Source: Flavobacteriaceae bacterium (lineage in GTDB: Bacteria > Bacteroidota > Bacteroidia > Flavobacteriales > Flavobacteriaceae). Taken from it: a stretch of DNA of 53,596 nt. Position 1 is the stretch's first letter; every line of letters starts with the position of its first letter. The notes below the pieces were generated by a model that saw nothing but the letters and a program-made list of their open reading frames with translations, did not search any database and was not told the origin of the DNA. Location: positions 1 to 53,596 of the forward strand of contig JAIXYI010000020.1 in NCBI GenBank assembly GCA_027490305.1, read 5' to 3'. The position numbers and the translations under genes are program-made. Of the stretch, positions 9,170 through 19,336 are shown piece after piece.

Positions 9170-9670
9170 ATGGAAGAATTATTTGGCAGCTTTTCTACCG
9201 GACTGTTTATCCTTCAAACGGTCATTTTTGTCGGGCTGATTTTACTACTTAAAAAATTCGCCTGGAAACCTATCCTTGAATCGGTAAACGAGCGTGAGGA
9301 AGGTATCCGTTCGGCACTTCGCTCTGCGGAGGATGCCAAGAAAGAAATGGCCAACCTGAAAACGCAGAACGAAAACCTGTTGGCAGAAGCCCGCGCCGAG
9401 CGTGACGCCCTGATGAAGGAAGCTCGTGAGATCAAAGAGAAAATGATCGCCGATGCGAAGTCGGAAGCGGCTACACAGGGACAGAAAATGATCGAGCACG
9501 CGAAAGCCACGATCGAGAGCGAGAAGAACGCGGCACTGGCCGAGCTGAAATTGCAGATTTCGACGATTTCACTCGACATCGCCGAGAAGTTGCTGAAAGA
9601 AGAATTGTCAAACAAGGAAGCCCAGACGAAACTCGTTGAGAAGATGTTGGGTGACGTCAAACTGAACTAA
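9170..9670 (+). CDS. atpF: F-type ATP synthase subunit b
   Basis: 166 residues: one N-terminal membrane helix (about residues 8-26) followed by a long charged coiled coil rich in Ala, Glu and Lys, the peripheral stalk that joins Fo to F1. Residues KFAWKPIL just after the membrane helix are typical of the family. Lies 85 bases after atpE and 3 bases before atpH. Confidence 0.95.
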   Translation: MEELFGSFSTGLFILQTVIFVGLILLLKKFAWKPILESVNEREEGIRSALRSAEDAKKEMANLKTQNENLLAEARAERDALMKEAREIKEKMIADAKSEAATQGQKMIEHAKATIESEKNAALAELKLQISTISLDIAEKLLKEELSNKEAQTKLVEKMLGDVKLN

Positions 9671-9673
9671 GGC

Positions 9674-10192
9674 ATGTCGAGAGCTGCAATACGCTACGCG
9701 AAAGCGATACTCGAAACGGCCGGCAATGCCGCTGCCGTGAATGCCGATATGGAGACCATCCTGGGAGCGATCCGCGAAAGCGATGAACTGAAAGAGTTCC
9801 TTTCCAATCCCGTGACGACCTCCGAGATCAAGTTGTCGGCCCTGAACGAAGTGTTCGCTTCGGCACAAAACGATACCAAAGCCTTGTTCCGCCTCCTGCA
9901 CGAAAACAAGCGGTTCGAAATCCTGGCCGAGGTAGCACAACAGTATAAGATGCTGTTCGACGAGTTGAGCGGTACTGAAGTGGCCATTGTCACAACGGCG
10001 TTTCCGATCACGTCCGAACTGGAGAGCAAAGTGATGGCGAAGATCAAGGAATTTTCATCCAAGAACATCATCATCCAAAATATCGTGGATCCGGCGATCA
10101 TCGGCGGGTTCATCCTTCGCATCGGCGACCGGCAGTACAATGCCTCGGTAGCCGATCGTTTAACCGAACTGAAAAGAGAATTAAGTAACTGA
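9674..10192 (+). CDS. atpH: F-type ATP synthase subunit delta
   Basis: 172 residues beginning SRAAIRYAKAI, the usual opening of the OSCP/delta subunit, and with the conserved C-terminal patch VDPAIIGGFILRIGDRQYNA. It connects the top of F1 to the b-subunit stalk. It starts three bases after atpF and ends 18 bases before atpA. Confidence 0.95.
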   Translation: MSRAAIRYAKAILETAGNAAAVNADMETILGAIRESDELKEFLSNPVTTSEIKLSALNEVFASAQNDTKALFRLLHENKRFEILAEVAQQYKMLFDELSGTEVAIVTTAFPITSELESKVMAKIKEFSSKNIIIQNIVDPAIIGGFILRIGDRQYNASVADRLTELKRELSN

Positions 10193-10210
10193 TTTTAGTT
10201 AACAATAGTT

Positions 10211-11788
10211 ATGGCGGAAATTAAAGCGGCTGAGATTTCAGCAATCCTGAAAAAGCAACTTTCGGCTTTCGAATCCGGAGCTACGCTGGAAGAAGTAGGA
10301 ACCGTATTGCAGGTGGGTGACGGTATTGCCCGTGTATACGGACTGTCAAACGCACAATACGGCGAACTCGTGCAGTTCGAGAACGGACTGGAAGGTATCG
10401 TCCTCAACCTGGAGGAAGACAACGTAGGGGTCGTACTCCTCGGACCATCCGGCGAGATCAAGGAAGGTGCCACCGTAAAACGGCTGCAGCGCATCGCGTC
10501 CCTTCGCGTAGGGGAAGAGATGGTAGGCCGCGTCGTGAACACGCTGGGGCTGCCTATCGACGGTAAAGGACCGATCGGCGGACAGCTTTACGAAATGCCA
10601 CTCGAAAGAAAAGCACCAGGCGTTATCTTCCGTCAACCGGTAACCGAGCCGCTCCAGACAGGGGTAAAGGCAATCGACGCGATGATCCCGGTAGGACGCG
10701 GACAGCGTGAGCTTGTCATCGGTGACCGCCAGACAGGTAAGTCGAGTGTATGTCTCGATACCATCCTCAACCAAAAAGAATTCTACGATGCAGGCCAGCC
10801 TGTATTCTGTATATATGTAGCGGTAGGCCAAAAAGCCTCTACCGTTGCCGGTATCGCCAAAACCCTTGAAGAAAAAGGGGCAATGGCCTACACCGTAATC
10901 GTGGCAGCGAACGCGTCTGACCCGGCTCCGATGCAGGTATACGCTCCGTTCGCAGGTGCCGCTATTGGCGAGTACTTCCGCGACACAGGCCGTCCGGCGC
11001 TGATCGTATATGATGACTTGTCAAAACAGGCGGTTGCCTACCGTGAGGTATCACTCCTCCTCCGTCGTCCACCAGGACGTGAGGCTTACCCAGGTGACGT
11101 ATTCTACCTCCACTCCCGTTTGCTCGAGCGTGCGGCGAAAATCATCGCTGACGACGATATCGCAAAAGGCATGAACGACCTTCCGGAATCACTGAAAGGC
11201 ATTGTAAAAGGAGGCGGATCCCTGACCGCGCTTCCGATCATCGAAACACAGGCGGGTGACGTTTCGGCGTATATCCCAACCAACGTAATCTCGATTACCG
11301 ACGGACAGATCTTTCTTGAGTCGGATCTCTTCAACTCAGGTGTGCGTCCGGCGATCAACGTAGGTATCTCGGTATCACGTGTAGGTGGTAACGCCCAGAT
11401 CAAGTCGATGAAGAAAGTAGCCGGTACACTGAAGCTCGACCAGGCGCAGTTCCGCGAACTCGAAGCCTTCGCGAAATTCGGTTCGGATCTTGATGCGGTA
11501 ACGCTCAACGTAATCGAAAAAGGACGTCGTAACGTAGAGATCCTGAAACAAGGCCTCAACGACCCGTACACGGTAGAAGACCAGGTAGCAATCATCTACG
11601 CCGGTTCGAAAAACCTGCTCCGTAGCGTACCAGTGAACAAAGTGAAAGAATTCGAGAAAGACTACCTCGAATACCTGAACAGCACCCACCGTGACACGCT
11701 CAACGCCCTGAAAGCGGGTAAACTCGACGACACCATCACCGATGTGTTGGAGAAAGCAGCGAAAGAGATTTCAGCGAAATACAAGTAA
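10211..11788 (+). CDS. atpA: F-type ATP synthase subunit alpha
   Basis: 525 residues, full length. The P-loop GDRQTGKSS begins at residue 171 and the signature [14 protein letters not shown] lies toward the C terminus. Alpha holds the regulatory non-catalytic nucleotide sites of F1. Codon use is strongly biased toward a few codons, consistent with high expression. The stop codon is followed immediately by a repeat of GAATTAGC units filling the whole gap to atpG. Confidence 0.97.
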   Translation: MAEIKAAEISAILKKQLSAFESGATLEEVGTVLQVGDGIARVYGLSNAQYGELVQFENGLEGIVLNLEEDNVGVVLLGPSGEIKEGATVKRLQRIASLRVGEEMVGRVVNTLGLPIDGKGPIGGQLYEMPLERKAPGVIFRQPVTEPLQTGVKAIDAMIPVGRGQRELVIGDRQTGKSSVCLDTILNQKEFYDAGQPVFCIYVAVGQKASTVAGIAKTLEEKGAMAYTVIVAANASDPAPMQVYAPFAGAAIGEYFRDTGRPALIVYDDLSKQAVAYREVSLLLRRPPGREAYPGDVFYLHSRLLERAAKIIADDDIAKGMNDLPESLKGIVKGGGSLTALPIIETQAGDVSAYIPTNVISITDGQIFLESDLFNSGVRPAINVGISVSRVGGNAQIKSMKKVAGTLKLDQAQFRELEAFAKFGSDLDAVTLNVIEKGRRNVEILKQGLNDPYTVEDQVAIIYAGSKNLLRSVPVNKVKEFEKDYLEYLNSTHRDTLNALKAGKLDDTITDVLEKAAKEISAKYK

Positions 11789-11855
11789 ATTAGCGAATTA
11801 GCGAATTAGCGGGTGTGACCATTCGCTAATCCGCTAATTGGCACATTAGCTAATT
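11788..11855. repeat. Intergenic inverted repeat of GAATTAGC units between atpA and atpG
   Basis: Three left-hand units (ATTAGCGA, 11788-11812) face a right arm (11820-11855) made of CTAATT units with a CACATT core. The arms can pair into a hairpin around GTGTGAC. The element starts at the last base of the atpA stop codon and ends four bases before the atpG ATG, so it fills the whole intergenic gap of a housekeeping operon. The same architecture recurs at 24490-24793 and 29186-29876. Confidence 0.85.
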
Positions 11856-11859
11856 AAAA

Positions 11860-12717
11860 ATGGCAAACCTCAAGGAAATCCGTAATCGTATCACGTCGGT
11901 CTCATCGACGATGCAGATTACGTCGGCGATGAAGATGGTTTCTGCGGCCAAGTTGAAAAAAGCCCAGGATGCCATCACGGCTATGCGACCGTATGCCGAG
12001 AAATTGACCGAATTGCTACAGAACCTTTCGGCGACGCTCGACGGCGAGGTAGGCGGCGACTACACCGCCCAACGCGAGGTACGGAATGTACTGGCCGTGG
12101 TCATCACCTCTAACCGTGGTCTCGCCGGTGCCTTCAACTCCAACGTCGTCAAAGAAGTACGAGCCGTGCGGGAGACCTACGCGGGGAAGAACATCGAGTT
12201 CGTCACCATCGGTAAGAAAGGAAACGACGCCCTGCGCAAGACGAATACGATCGCGTTTAACGACAATGCCGTTTTCGATGCGCTTACATTCGACAACGTA
12301 GCGGCGATCGCGGATCGTTTGACCGCTCTTTTCCTCGAAGGAAAATACGACCGTATCGTATTGGTCTACAACCAATTCAAGAATGCAGCCACGCAGGTGG
12401 TGAAAACCGAGCAGTTCCTGCCGTTGCAATCGGTAGGACAGTCAAACGCATCCGGAGTTGATTATATCTTCGAACCGTCGATGGAGGAGATTGTCATGAC
12501 GCTCATCCCGAAAATGCTCAAAACACAACTGTACAAAGCCATCCGCGACTCATTTGCGGCCGAGCACGGTGCCCGTATGACGGCGATGCACAAAGCAACC
12601 GACAACGCGACGGAGCTCCGCAACCAGTTGAAATTGACGTACAACAAAGCCCGCCAGGCGGCGATTACCGGGGAAATCCTCGAAATCGTAGGAGGCGCGG
12701 AAGCGTTGAACGGATAA
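11860..12717 (+). CDS. atpG: F-type ATP synthase subunit gamma
   Basis: 285 residues forming the central rotor shaft. The N terminus ANLKEIRNRITSVSST and the C-terminal helix with NKARQAAITGEILEIVGGA are the family's hallmark coiled-coil ends. Last gene of this atp cluster; atpD (beta) and atpC (epsilon) are not in the window, as in other Bacteroidota where they form a separate locus. A strong terminator follows. Confidence 0.95.
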   Translation: MANLKEIRNRITSVSSTMQITSAMKMVSAAKLKKAQDAITAMRPYAEKLTELLQNLSATLDGEVGGDYTAQREVRNVLAVVITSNRGLAGAFNSNVVKEVRAVRETYAGKNIEFVTIGKKGNDALRKTNTIAFNDNAVFDALTFDNVAAIADRLTALFLEGKYDRIVLVYNQFKNAATQVVKTEQFLPLQSVGQSNASGVDYIFEPSMEEIVMTLIPKMLKTQLYKAIRDSFAAEHGARMTAMHKATDNATELRNQLKLTYNKARQAAITGEILEIVGGAEALNG

Positions 12718-12740
12718 GAAAAATAGATGTTACACACAAG

Positions 12741-12767
12741 AAAGCCGGTTACTAGCCGGCTTTTTTT
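12741..12767 (+). terminator. Bidirectional terminator between atpG and the prolyl oligopeptidase
   Basis: Stem AAAGCCGG/CCGGCTTT (12741-12748 with 12756-12763) and a seven-base loop, followed by a run of T on the plus strand; the A run on the other side is shorter. It lies between the convergent atpG and peptidase genes and could end both transcripts. Confidence 0.85.
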
Positions 12768-14835
12768 ATTGCAGATGGTAGAGGAGGAAGTCGTAAAACT
12801 CCGCTTCCGCTTTTACCGATTGGTTATAAGTGGCGATGTTGCCATAGTGGCCCACATTTTCGTCAACACGAAGGTAGACGGGATTTTTCTGCGCAGCCCG
12901 ATTTTGTAACGCAGCCGCGAACTTATACGACTGGAACGGTGGCACCCGGTTGTCGTTCTGTCCCGTTAGGATGAGCGTAACAGGATAGTTTTGGGTTTCG
13001 GAAATATGCTGATAAGGCGAATACGCCATCATGGCTTTGTATTCGTCCTCGATCTCGGGATTACCGTATTCATCCAGATGGAAACGGCCCACGGAATAGC
13101 GATGGAAGTTTTCCATATCATAAACTCCGACTTTCGCAACCGCCACAGCAAACAGGTCGGGTCGCATGGTGAGGGCGGTTCCTACCAACAACCCGCCCTG
13201 TGACGCTCCGGTAATGGCCAGTTTAGACGGCTCCGTATACTTTTGGTCGATCAGGTACTGTGCCGCGTCGATGAAGTCCAAAAACGTCCGTATTTTATTC
13301 ACACCCATAGCATCCCGGTGCCATCCTGCCCCTTTGTCGCCACCGCCCCGGATGTCTGCATACGCATACACACCCCCTTTTTCAAGGAAGTACAACAGCC
13401 CGGTATCATAAGAAGGCTGTGACGATATGCCAAACCCGCCGTACGCCTCCAGTAGCGTAGGATTATGTCCGTTGAGAGGCGTTCCCTTTTTGTATATAAT
13501 GGTAATTGGTACATCTTCTCCATCACGACTTTTGTAGGTGGTGTTGCGCGTTTCGAAATAATCAAACGGGAAAAGTGCAGGCTCGGCGCGGGCGTAGTCG
13601 ATAAAGAAGGTGCTGGTTTTACCGGTTTTCAGGTTGAGTTTGTAATTCTGGGGGGAAATTACATAGGAATAGAAGGAAACGAACAACTCGGATGTCTCCG
13701 GATCGAAGAACCGGATTGAGAAGTTCATCGAATAGGGCAGATCAAACTTCCGCACGAACTTCCCGTCTTTATCGTGGACGGCCATGTAGATTTTCCCATT
13801 GCTTTTGTACTTACAGATGATATAATCGGAAATGAAATCCACATCCAGTAACAGACTGGTATACACCTGCGGGATAATGACTTTTTCTTCCTCAGGACGG
13901 TCGATAGGGAACGCACGCAAGTCACCCCAGTCATAGGTGGAAGAAGAAAAATAAACCATCCCGTTCCGGTAAAAATTCACATGGCGTTGCTGGTTGTTTC
14001 GAAGCACGGGTTTTACTTCCAGCAAATCATTCCGTAGGTCAATGGCGTAGAGGTCACTGCGTGTTTCTGCCTGATCACGTTCTATAATGAGAAGTTTGTC
14101 GCCGTAGCTGTCAATGCGAAGCGTGTTATCCGCATTCGTGGCATCCATGATTACCCTGTCATCCGACTGCGGCGTGCCCAGGCGGTGGTAGTATAAAGTA
14201 TAAGTCGAGTCGCGCTCGAAGGCGTTGCGATTGGCATTTCGGAGATAAAACAGCCCTTTATTGCCATTCCAGGCAATACCCGAAAAGCGGATGCCCTTTA
14301 GGATGTCGTCAGGGTCTTTGCCGCTCATCCTGGCAAATCGTATCTCAGTAATGTCACTGCCGGTAGTATTGAGGTTGTAGGCCATCAACTGGTCATCCGT
14401 AGACGGCTCGTATTCCATAATGAATGCCTTGTCATTATGCGTCAGCTTCCAGGGGTTCACCAATTCCTCCGGCAACGACCGAAGATCCCGGATGAGGTAA
14501 AGCGACGCCGGTTTGTTGCGATCCGAACGGAACCGCGCATAGAAATAACGGCCCTTGCGCTGCGGCAGGCTGTTCGACGACAGATGGTCATACATCTTTA
14601 TTTTAGAAGAACCACTGCGCCGCTTCCGGATTTCAGCAAAATGCGCATCCGTATACGCGTTCTGCGCCTCGATCCACGCCTTTGTTTCAGGGCTGTCCAT
14701 CGCCTCCAACCAGTGGTAGTTATCCGTAAACGAAAGGCCAAAACGACCGGTTTCAACGGGTTTTTTGATGGCTTGAGGTAGTTCCTGTGCGTGGCATGCC
14801 AGGCAGGAAAACAAGACGACGAATAGCAGACGCAT
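12766..14835 (-). CDS. Prolyl oligopeptidase family serine peptidase (S9)
   Basis: A 689-residue secreted peptidase that cleaves after proline in short peptides. The N terminus is a signal peptide ending ACHAQ. A beta-propeller (about residues 60-400) gates a C-terminal alpha/beta-hydrolase domain with the nucleophile serine in GASQGG, the aspartate in GQNDNRVP and the histidine in ENVGHYG. The GGFGISSQP region before the catalytic domain also matches family S9A. It stands alone, convergent with the atp operon and divergent from the flippase gene. Confidence 0.93.
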   Translation of the reverse strand: MRLLFVVLFSCLACHAQELPQAIKKPVETGRFGLSFTDNYHWLEAMDSPETKAWIEAQNAYTDAHFAEIRKRRSGSSKIKMYDHLSSNSLPQRKGRYFYARFRSDRNKPASLYLIRDLRSLPEELVNPWKLTHNDKAFIMEYEPSTDDQLMAYNLNTTGSDITEIRFARMSGKDPDDILKGIRFSGIAWNGNKGLFYLRNANRNAFERDSTYTLYYHRLGTPQSDDRVIMDATNADNTLRIDSYGDKLLIIERDQAETRSDLYAIDLRNDLLEVKPVLRNNQQRHVNFYRNGMVYFSSSTYDWGDLRAFPIDRPEEEKVIIPQVYTSLLLDVDFISDYIICKYKSNGKIYMAVHDKDGKFVRKFDLPYSMNFSIRFFDPETSELFVSFYSYVISPQNYKLNLKTGKTSTFFIDYARAEPALFPFDYFETRNTTYKSRDGEDVPITIIYKKGTPLNGHNPTLLEAYGGFGISSQPSYDTGLLYFLEKGGVYAYADIRGGGDKGAGWHRDAMGVNKIRTFLDFIDAAQYLIDQKYTEPSKLAITGASQGGLLVGTALTMRPDLFAVAVAKVGVYDMENFHRYSVGRFHLDEYGNPEIEDEYKAMMAYSPYQHISETQNYPVTLILTGQNDNRVPPFQSYKFAAALQNRAAQKNPVYLRVDENVGHYGNIATYNQSVKAEAEFYDFLLYHLQ

Positions 14836-14902
14836 GAAAATAAGTTTGACGGCGTAAATGTAAGGAAGTCGCCTGAAATCGCGGGCGAAAGTCTGAAATC
14901 CG

Positions 14903-14910
14903 TACTTTTG
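14903..14910 (+). promoter_or_regulatory. Promoter (-7 element) before the flippase operon
   Basis: TACTTTTG, a TAnnTTTG match, 16 bases before the GTG start of the flippase gene. No clear -33 TTG. The short leader supports the GTG at 14927 as the start. Confidence 0.5.
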
Positions 14911-14926
14911 CCGAAACGCAGAATCG

Positions 14927-16462
14927 GTGGGACTTTACAAGAAACTCTTCCAGCAAACCGCCATTTATGGGATGGCAGCCGTATTGCCCAAGATTTTCTC
15001 GTTCCTGCTGGTGCCGCTCTACACCGATGCCCTTCACGACAAGGGCGATTATGGGCGCGTGTCGGTGCTCTTCTCCTGGATGATCTTTTTCAACGTGTTG
15101 CTCGCCTACGGTATGGAAACGGCCTTTTTCCGTTTTTACAACCGCGAAAAAGACCGGCAACAGGTGGTAGAAACCGCGATGGTGTCGTTGGTCTGGACGT
15201 CGTTCGCGTTCCTTTTCACCGCGTTGTTGTTCCGCGAAAAATTGGCAATTTGGGCTGGGGTAGATGTCGAGTATGTCACTTACCTGGTCTGGATCCTGCT
15301 GCTCGATGCGCTCGTCATCATTCCCTTTTCGAAACTCCGCGCACAGCAACGACCCATCCGATACGCCGTCATCAAAGTCGGGAACGTATTGGTCAACCTC
15401 ATACTCAACGTCTTCTTCCTGATTTACCTGCCCAAACTGGCGGCTCATGACCAAGGAGGCTTCTTTGATTCCATTTACTACTCGAATTTCCAGGTCGGTT
15501 ACATCATCATCTCCAATGTCGTGGCAAGCCTGCTCACCCTTTTGGCCTTCGCCCCCGACTATTTCAAGATGCGCTGGCATTTCGATTGGGTGCTGTGGAG
15601 AAAAATGCTGCAATACGGCCTTCCCGTCATGGTCGCCGGCGTCGCCTTCGCGATCAATGAGCAGTTCGACAAAATCCTCCTGCAGAAATTACTTCCGCTG
15701 TCGCCCGAACAGGCAGAAGAACAGGTTGGTATCTATTCCGCCTGCTACAAGATTGGCCTTTTTATGGTGTTGTTCCGAACGGCCTATACGCTCGGCATCG
15801 AACCTTTCTTTTTCAGCCATGCCGACAAAGAGAACGCGGCCAACACCTACGCTACGATCACCCGTTATTTCGTCATTTTTGGATCGTTCATCCAATTGGC
15901 GGTAATTGTGTTCGCCGACATCCTCAAACAGATCATGCTGCGCGATGAGGTCTATTGGGAAGGGATGAAGGTCGTGCCGCTCATCATCTTCGCGAATTTC
16001 TTCCTTGGCATTTACACCAACCTGTCGGTCTGGTACAAACTCATCGATAAAACCTATATCGGCGCGCTGATTTCGCTCGTAGGAGCCGTCGTCACCCTGC
16101 TGTTGAATTTTTGGCTGATTCCGCTTGACGGGCCCTTTGGCGGGTACTACGGATCGGCCATTGCTACCATCGGCGCCTACGGCAGTATGATGCTGATCTC
16201 CTATCTGATGGGACAACGGTATTATCCCGTGCCTTACGACAAAAAGCGGATCGGCGGCTACCTGGCCCTTTCGATTGTCTTCTCGGTGCTGTATTTTTAC
16301 CGTTTCCGGGAAAACTACCTAGTAGGCAGCGCGTTGATGCTCATCTTCCTCGGGGTCATTTTTATCGCCGAAAAAGACGCAATCCGCCAGGTGCTGCAAC
16401 GCCGTGAAAAACCACAGTCCCCCGTTTCAGGCGGGCCTGACAATGAAAACCAACTCGTATGA
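14927..16462 (+). CDS. Lipopolysaccharide/oligosaccharide flippase (Wzx-like, MATE/MVF superfamily)
   Basis: 511 residues with about 14 membrane helices and the usual opening for polysaccharide biosynthesis proteins ([19 protein letters not shown]). Such proteins flip lipid-linked sugars across the inner membrane. GTG is used as start; no in-frame ATG lies near. The stop overlaps the dut start by four bases. The downstream nucleotidyltransferase suggests a shared cell-envelope sugar theme, though no glycosyltransferases are in the window. Confidence 0.85.
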   Translation: MGLYKKLFQQTAIYGMAAVLPKIFSFLLVPLYTDALHDKGDYGRVSVLFSWMIFFNVLLAYGMETAFFRFYNREKDRQQVVETAMVSLVWTSFAFLFTALLFREKLAIWAGVDVEYVTYLVWILLLDALVIIPFSKLRAQQRPIRYAVIKVGNVLVNLILNVFFLIYLPKLAAHDQGGFFDSIYYSNFQVGYIIISNVVASLLTLLAFAPDYFKMRWHFDWVLWRKMLQYGLPVMVAGVAFAINEQFDKILLQKLLPLSPEQAEEQVGIYSACYKIGLFMVLFRTAYTLGIEPFFFSHADKENAANTYATITRYFVIFGSFIQLAVIVFADILKQIMLRDEVYWEGMKVVPLIIFANFFLGIYTNLSVWYKLIDKTYIGALISLVGAVVTLLLNFWLIPLDGPFGGYYGSAIATIGAYGSMMLISYLMGQRYYPVPYDKKRIGGYLALSIVFSVLYFYRFRENYLVGSALMLIFLGVIFIAEKDAIRQVLQRREKPQSPVSGGPDNENQLV

Positions 16463-16893
16463 CCATTCGCATTATCAACAAATCATCGCATCCGCTGCCC
16501 CATTATGAATCGTTCGCCTCGGCCGGCATGGACCTCCGGGCCCATCTTACCACACCCGTGACGTTACGCCCAATGGGACGCGCCATCATCCCCACCGGCT
16601 TATACATCGAGCTTCCGGAAGGGTATGAAGCACAGGTGCGTCCGAGAAGTGGACTCGCTGCCAAAAAAGGCGTCACCGTCCTCAATGCACCCGGCACCGT
16701 CGACGCCGATTACCGTGGTGAAATCGGGGTCATCCTCATCAACCTTTCGGAGGAGGATTTTGTGGTGGAAGATGGCGAACGCATCGCACAATTGGTCATC
16801 GCCAAACACGAACGCGCCGGATGGATTGAAGTCGAATCCCTGTCGGAAACCGCCCGCGGTGAGGGAGGGTTCGGGAGTACCGGCGTAAAATAA
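16459..16893 (+). CDS. dut: dUTP diphosphatase
   Basis: 144 residues, a standard trimeric dUTPase that hydrolyses dUTP to dUMP. All five motifs are present: [15 protein letters not shown], the uracil-binding and catalytic [12 protein letters not shown] (catalytic aspartate near residue 82), GERIAQLV, and the C-terminal arm [10 protein letters not shown]. It overlaps the flippase gene by four bases and is followed 25 bases later by the nucleotidyltransferase gene. Confidence 0.97.
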   Translation: MTIRIINKSSHPLPHYESFASAGMDLRAHLTTPVTLRPMGRAIIPTGLYIELPEGYEAQVRPRSGLAAKKGVTVLNAPGTVDADYRGEIGVILINLSEEDFVVEDGERIAQLVIAKHERAGWIEVESLSETARGEGGFGSTGVK

Positions 16894-16918
16894 AAGCAAA
16901 CAAAAACATCCTATACAA

Positions 16919-17926
16919 ATGAAAATCATTGTCCCAATGGCCGGTCGTGGCTCCCGTCTGAGGCCGCACACGCTTACCGTACCGAAGCCGCTGATCCCGA
17001 TTGCAGGCAAACCCATCGTACACCGTCTGGTAGAGGATATCGCGGGTGTGCTCCACCAGGCCATCGAAGAAATTGCTTTCATCATCCACAAAGATTTTGG
17101 CAAACAGGTAGAAAGCGACCTCCTCGCCATTGCCGCCAAACTAGGGGCGAAGGGCACGATTTACTACCAAAACGAGGCCCTCGGAACGGCACATGCCATC
17201 ATGTGTGCGAAAGACAGCATGACCGGACCGATCGTGGTTGCGTACGCCGACACACTTTTCAGGGCTGATTTTACGTTAGATACTACGGCCGACAGCGTTA
17301 TATGGGTGAAGCAGGTAGACGATCCGAGCGCGTTTGGCGTCGTGCAGTTAGACGGAGACCGCATCGTCGATTTTGTAGAGAAACCGAAAGAGTTCGTGTC
17401 GGACCTCGCCATCATCGGCATCTACTATTTCAAGTCGGGAGAAGCACTGCGTGAGGAACTGCAGTACCTGCTCGACAACAATGTGGTGAAGGGAGGCGAG
17501 TACCAATTGACCGACGGACTCGAGAACATGAAGCAAAAAGGACTGCGGTTCGTGCCCGGAAAAGTAGACGAATGGATGGATTGTGGCAACAAGAACGTCA
17601 CGGTCGAAACCAATTCGCGCATGCTGCAGTTTCTGCATGCCGACGGTGAAAAGCTGGTGTCGGATAGCGCGGTGGTAGAAGCGTCGACCATCATCCCGCC
17701 GTGTTTTATCGGCGAGGGAGTGGTGCTCAAGAACGCCACCGTCGGCCCGAATGTCTCACTCGGCAAGGGAACCAAAGTGGAAAACAGCACCATCAAAAAC
17801 AGCCTGGTGCAGGAGAAATCGACCATCCGCAATGCGAACCTCGACAACGCCATGATCGGAAGCCACGCGACCTTCGATGGGAATTTTACCAGCATCAGCA
17901 TAGGCGATTATTCCGTTTTGGAATAA
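16919..17926 (+). CDS. Sugar-phosphate nucleotidyltransferase
   Basis: 335 residues. The N-terminal nucleotidyltransferase domain opens with IVPMAGRGSRLRPHT and VPKPLIPIAGKPI, the NTP- and metal-binding signature of glucose-1-phosphate thymidylyl/uridylyltransferase-like enzymes. The C terminus is a left-handed beta helix (VVLKNATVGPNVSLGKGT and following repeats). It would activate a sugar phosphate for envelope polysaccharide synthesis; which sugar cannot be read. Conserved between dut and TPR genes in Flavobacteria as far as I recall. Confidence 0.85.
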   Translation: MKIIVPMAGRGSRLRPHTLTVPKPLIPIAGKPIVHRLVEDIAGVLHQAIEEIAFIIHKDFGKQVESDLLAIAAKLGAKGTIYYQNEALGTAHAIMCAKDSMTGPIVVAYADTLFRADFTLDTTADSVIWVKQVDDPSAFGVVQLDGDRIVDFVEKPKEFVSDLAIIGIYYFKSGEALREELQYLLDNNVVKGGEYQLTDGLENMKQKGLRFVPGKVDEWMDCGNKNVTVETNSRMLQFLHADGEKLVSDSAVVEASTIIPPCFIGEGVVLKNATVGPNVSLGKGTKVENSTIKNSLVQEKSTIRNANLDNAMIGSHATFDGNFTSISIGDYSVLE

Positions 17927-17983
17927 TTCTTAAGAGCGCGATAAAAAAAGGGTTGTTACGACAGATTGATGTATTTTAGGCAG

Positions 17984-19336
17984 ATGTACAAAAAATGGCT
18001 TACCATCGCACTGGTTCTCGGAGGATGTTTCCTCCGGATGCCGGCCTGTGCCCAACAGGGTGAACCGGAAGAAATCGGCGCGGCGGAAGATAAATTCCGC
18101 GACAAATTCTTCGAAGCCCTGCGCCAAAAGGCCATCGGCAATTACGACAAAGCCATCACCTATATCGAGGAATGCCTGAAATTGCAACCCGACAACCCCG
18201 CCCTTTTCAATGAAATCGGACGGAACCAACTGTTGGCCAAACACTACAAGGAAGCCTATGAGGCATTTGAGAAGGCGAGCCAACTTGACCCGGCCAACCG
18301 CTGGTACCTGAACGGCATGTATGACGTGGCCTACGAAACCCAGGACTGGAACCGCGCCATCGGCATTGTCACCAAACTCATCCCGTTTGACGATACCCTG
18401 AAGGAAGATCTCGTTTCATTATACATGAACACCAAACAGTTCGACAAAGCACTGGCATTGATCAACGAACTCAACGCCACCGTTGGGCATTCTGAAAAGC
18501 GCGATTTGTATAAAGCCGATATCCTGTCGGATCCGAAATACGCCGGAAGCGAAAAAGACGACCTCCTCGCCCGGATCAAAACTGACCCGCAGGACGAAGC
18601 GGCCTACCTCGAACTCATGTCGCTCTATAGCAACAGCGGGCAGGAGGCCAAAGCCACCGAGATCGCCAAACAGTTGGAAAAAGCCATCCCGGCTTCCGAT
18701 TGGGCCCAGGTCAGCCTGTTCCGCAACGCACTCGCGGCCAACGACGGCGACCGGGCGGTTACAGCCATGAACCAGTTGCTCAAAAGCACCCGCATCGATT
18801 CGAAGATTAAGCACCGGGTCATCAACGAATTTTTGCTGTTTACCCAAAAGAACCCACAGTATGCCGACGCGCTCGCACAGGCAACCGCGCTGTTTGGCGG
18901 CGACCAGCAGGCCAAGACGGCGAAAGAAATCGGCAAGTTTTACCAAGGGAAAGGCGATTGGAAAAGCGCGGCATCCTATTACGAGAAGGAAGCGACTGCC
19001 AATCCGGCGGATCTTGAGAACACCCTGTTGTTACTCCAGGCGTATGCAGAAACCGCACAGTTTGACAAGATGAACACCAAAGCCGCTGCGGCTATCGAAC
19101 TCTATCCGATGCAACCCGAACTGTATTACTACGGCGGACTCGCCTTCAACCAGTTAAAGCAGTTCGCGAAAGCAAAAGACCTGCTGCTTACCGGCGTAGA
19201 CTATATCGTCGACAGCGTGCCGCTGGAAGCTAATTTCAATATACAGATCGGCGAAGCCTATCACGGACTCGGAGACGAGGCCAACAAGGAAAAGTACTTC
19301 CTCAAAGCCGACAAATTGCTTAATAAAAAGAAATGA
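17984..19336 (+). CDS. Secreted TPR-repeat protein
   Basis: A 450-residue exported protein of tandem tetratricopeptide repeats, a protein-interaction scaffold. The start was placed at ATG 17984 because it gives a clean signal peptide (MYKKWLTIALVLGG, cleavage after PACA); the ATG at 17966 adds six residues ahead of it. Repeats such as AIGNYDKAITYIEECLKLQP and HYKEAYEAFEKASQLDP are obvious. The last codons overlap the DUF4292 gene start by four bases. Confidence 0.8.
   Translation: MYKKWLTIALVLGGCFLRMPACAQQGEPEEIGAAEDKFRDKFFEALRQKAIGNYDKAITYIEECLKLQPDNPALFNEIGRNQLLAKHYKEAYEAFEKASQLDPANRWYLNGMYDVAYETQDWNRAIGIVTKLIPFDDTLKEDLVSLYMNTKQFDKALALINELNATVGHSEKRDLYKADILSDPKYAGSEKDDLLARIKTDPQDEAAYLELMSLYSNSGQEAKATEIAKQLEKAIPASDWAQVSLFRNALAANDGDRAVTAMNQLLKSTRIDSKIKHRVINEFLLFTQKNPQYADALAQATALFGGDQQAKTAKEIGKFYQGKGDWKSAASYYEKEATANPADLENTLLLLQAYAETAQFDKMNTKAAAAIELYPMQPELYYYGGLAFNQLKQFAKAKDLLLTGVDYIVDSVPLEANFNIQIGEAYHGLGDEANKEKYFLKADKLLNKKK

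Noticed and set aside
14753..15613. A 286-codon minus-strand frame opposite the flippase gene and its promoter
   Set aside because: Antisense shadow of the flippase gene; overlaps the real peptidase gene start.
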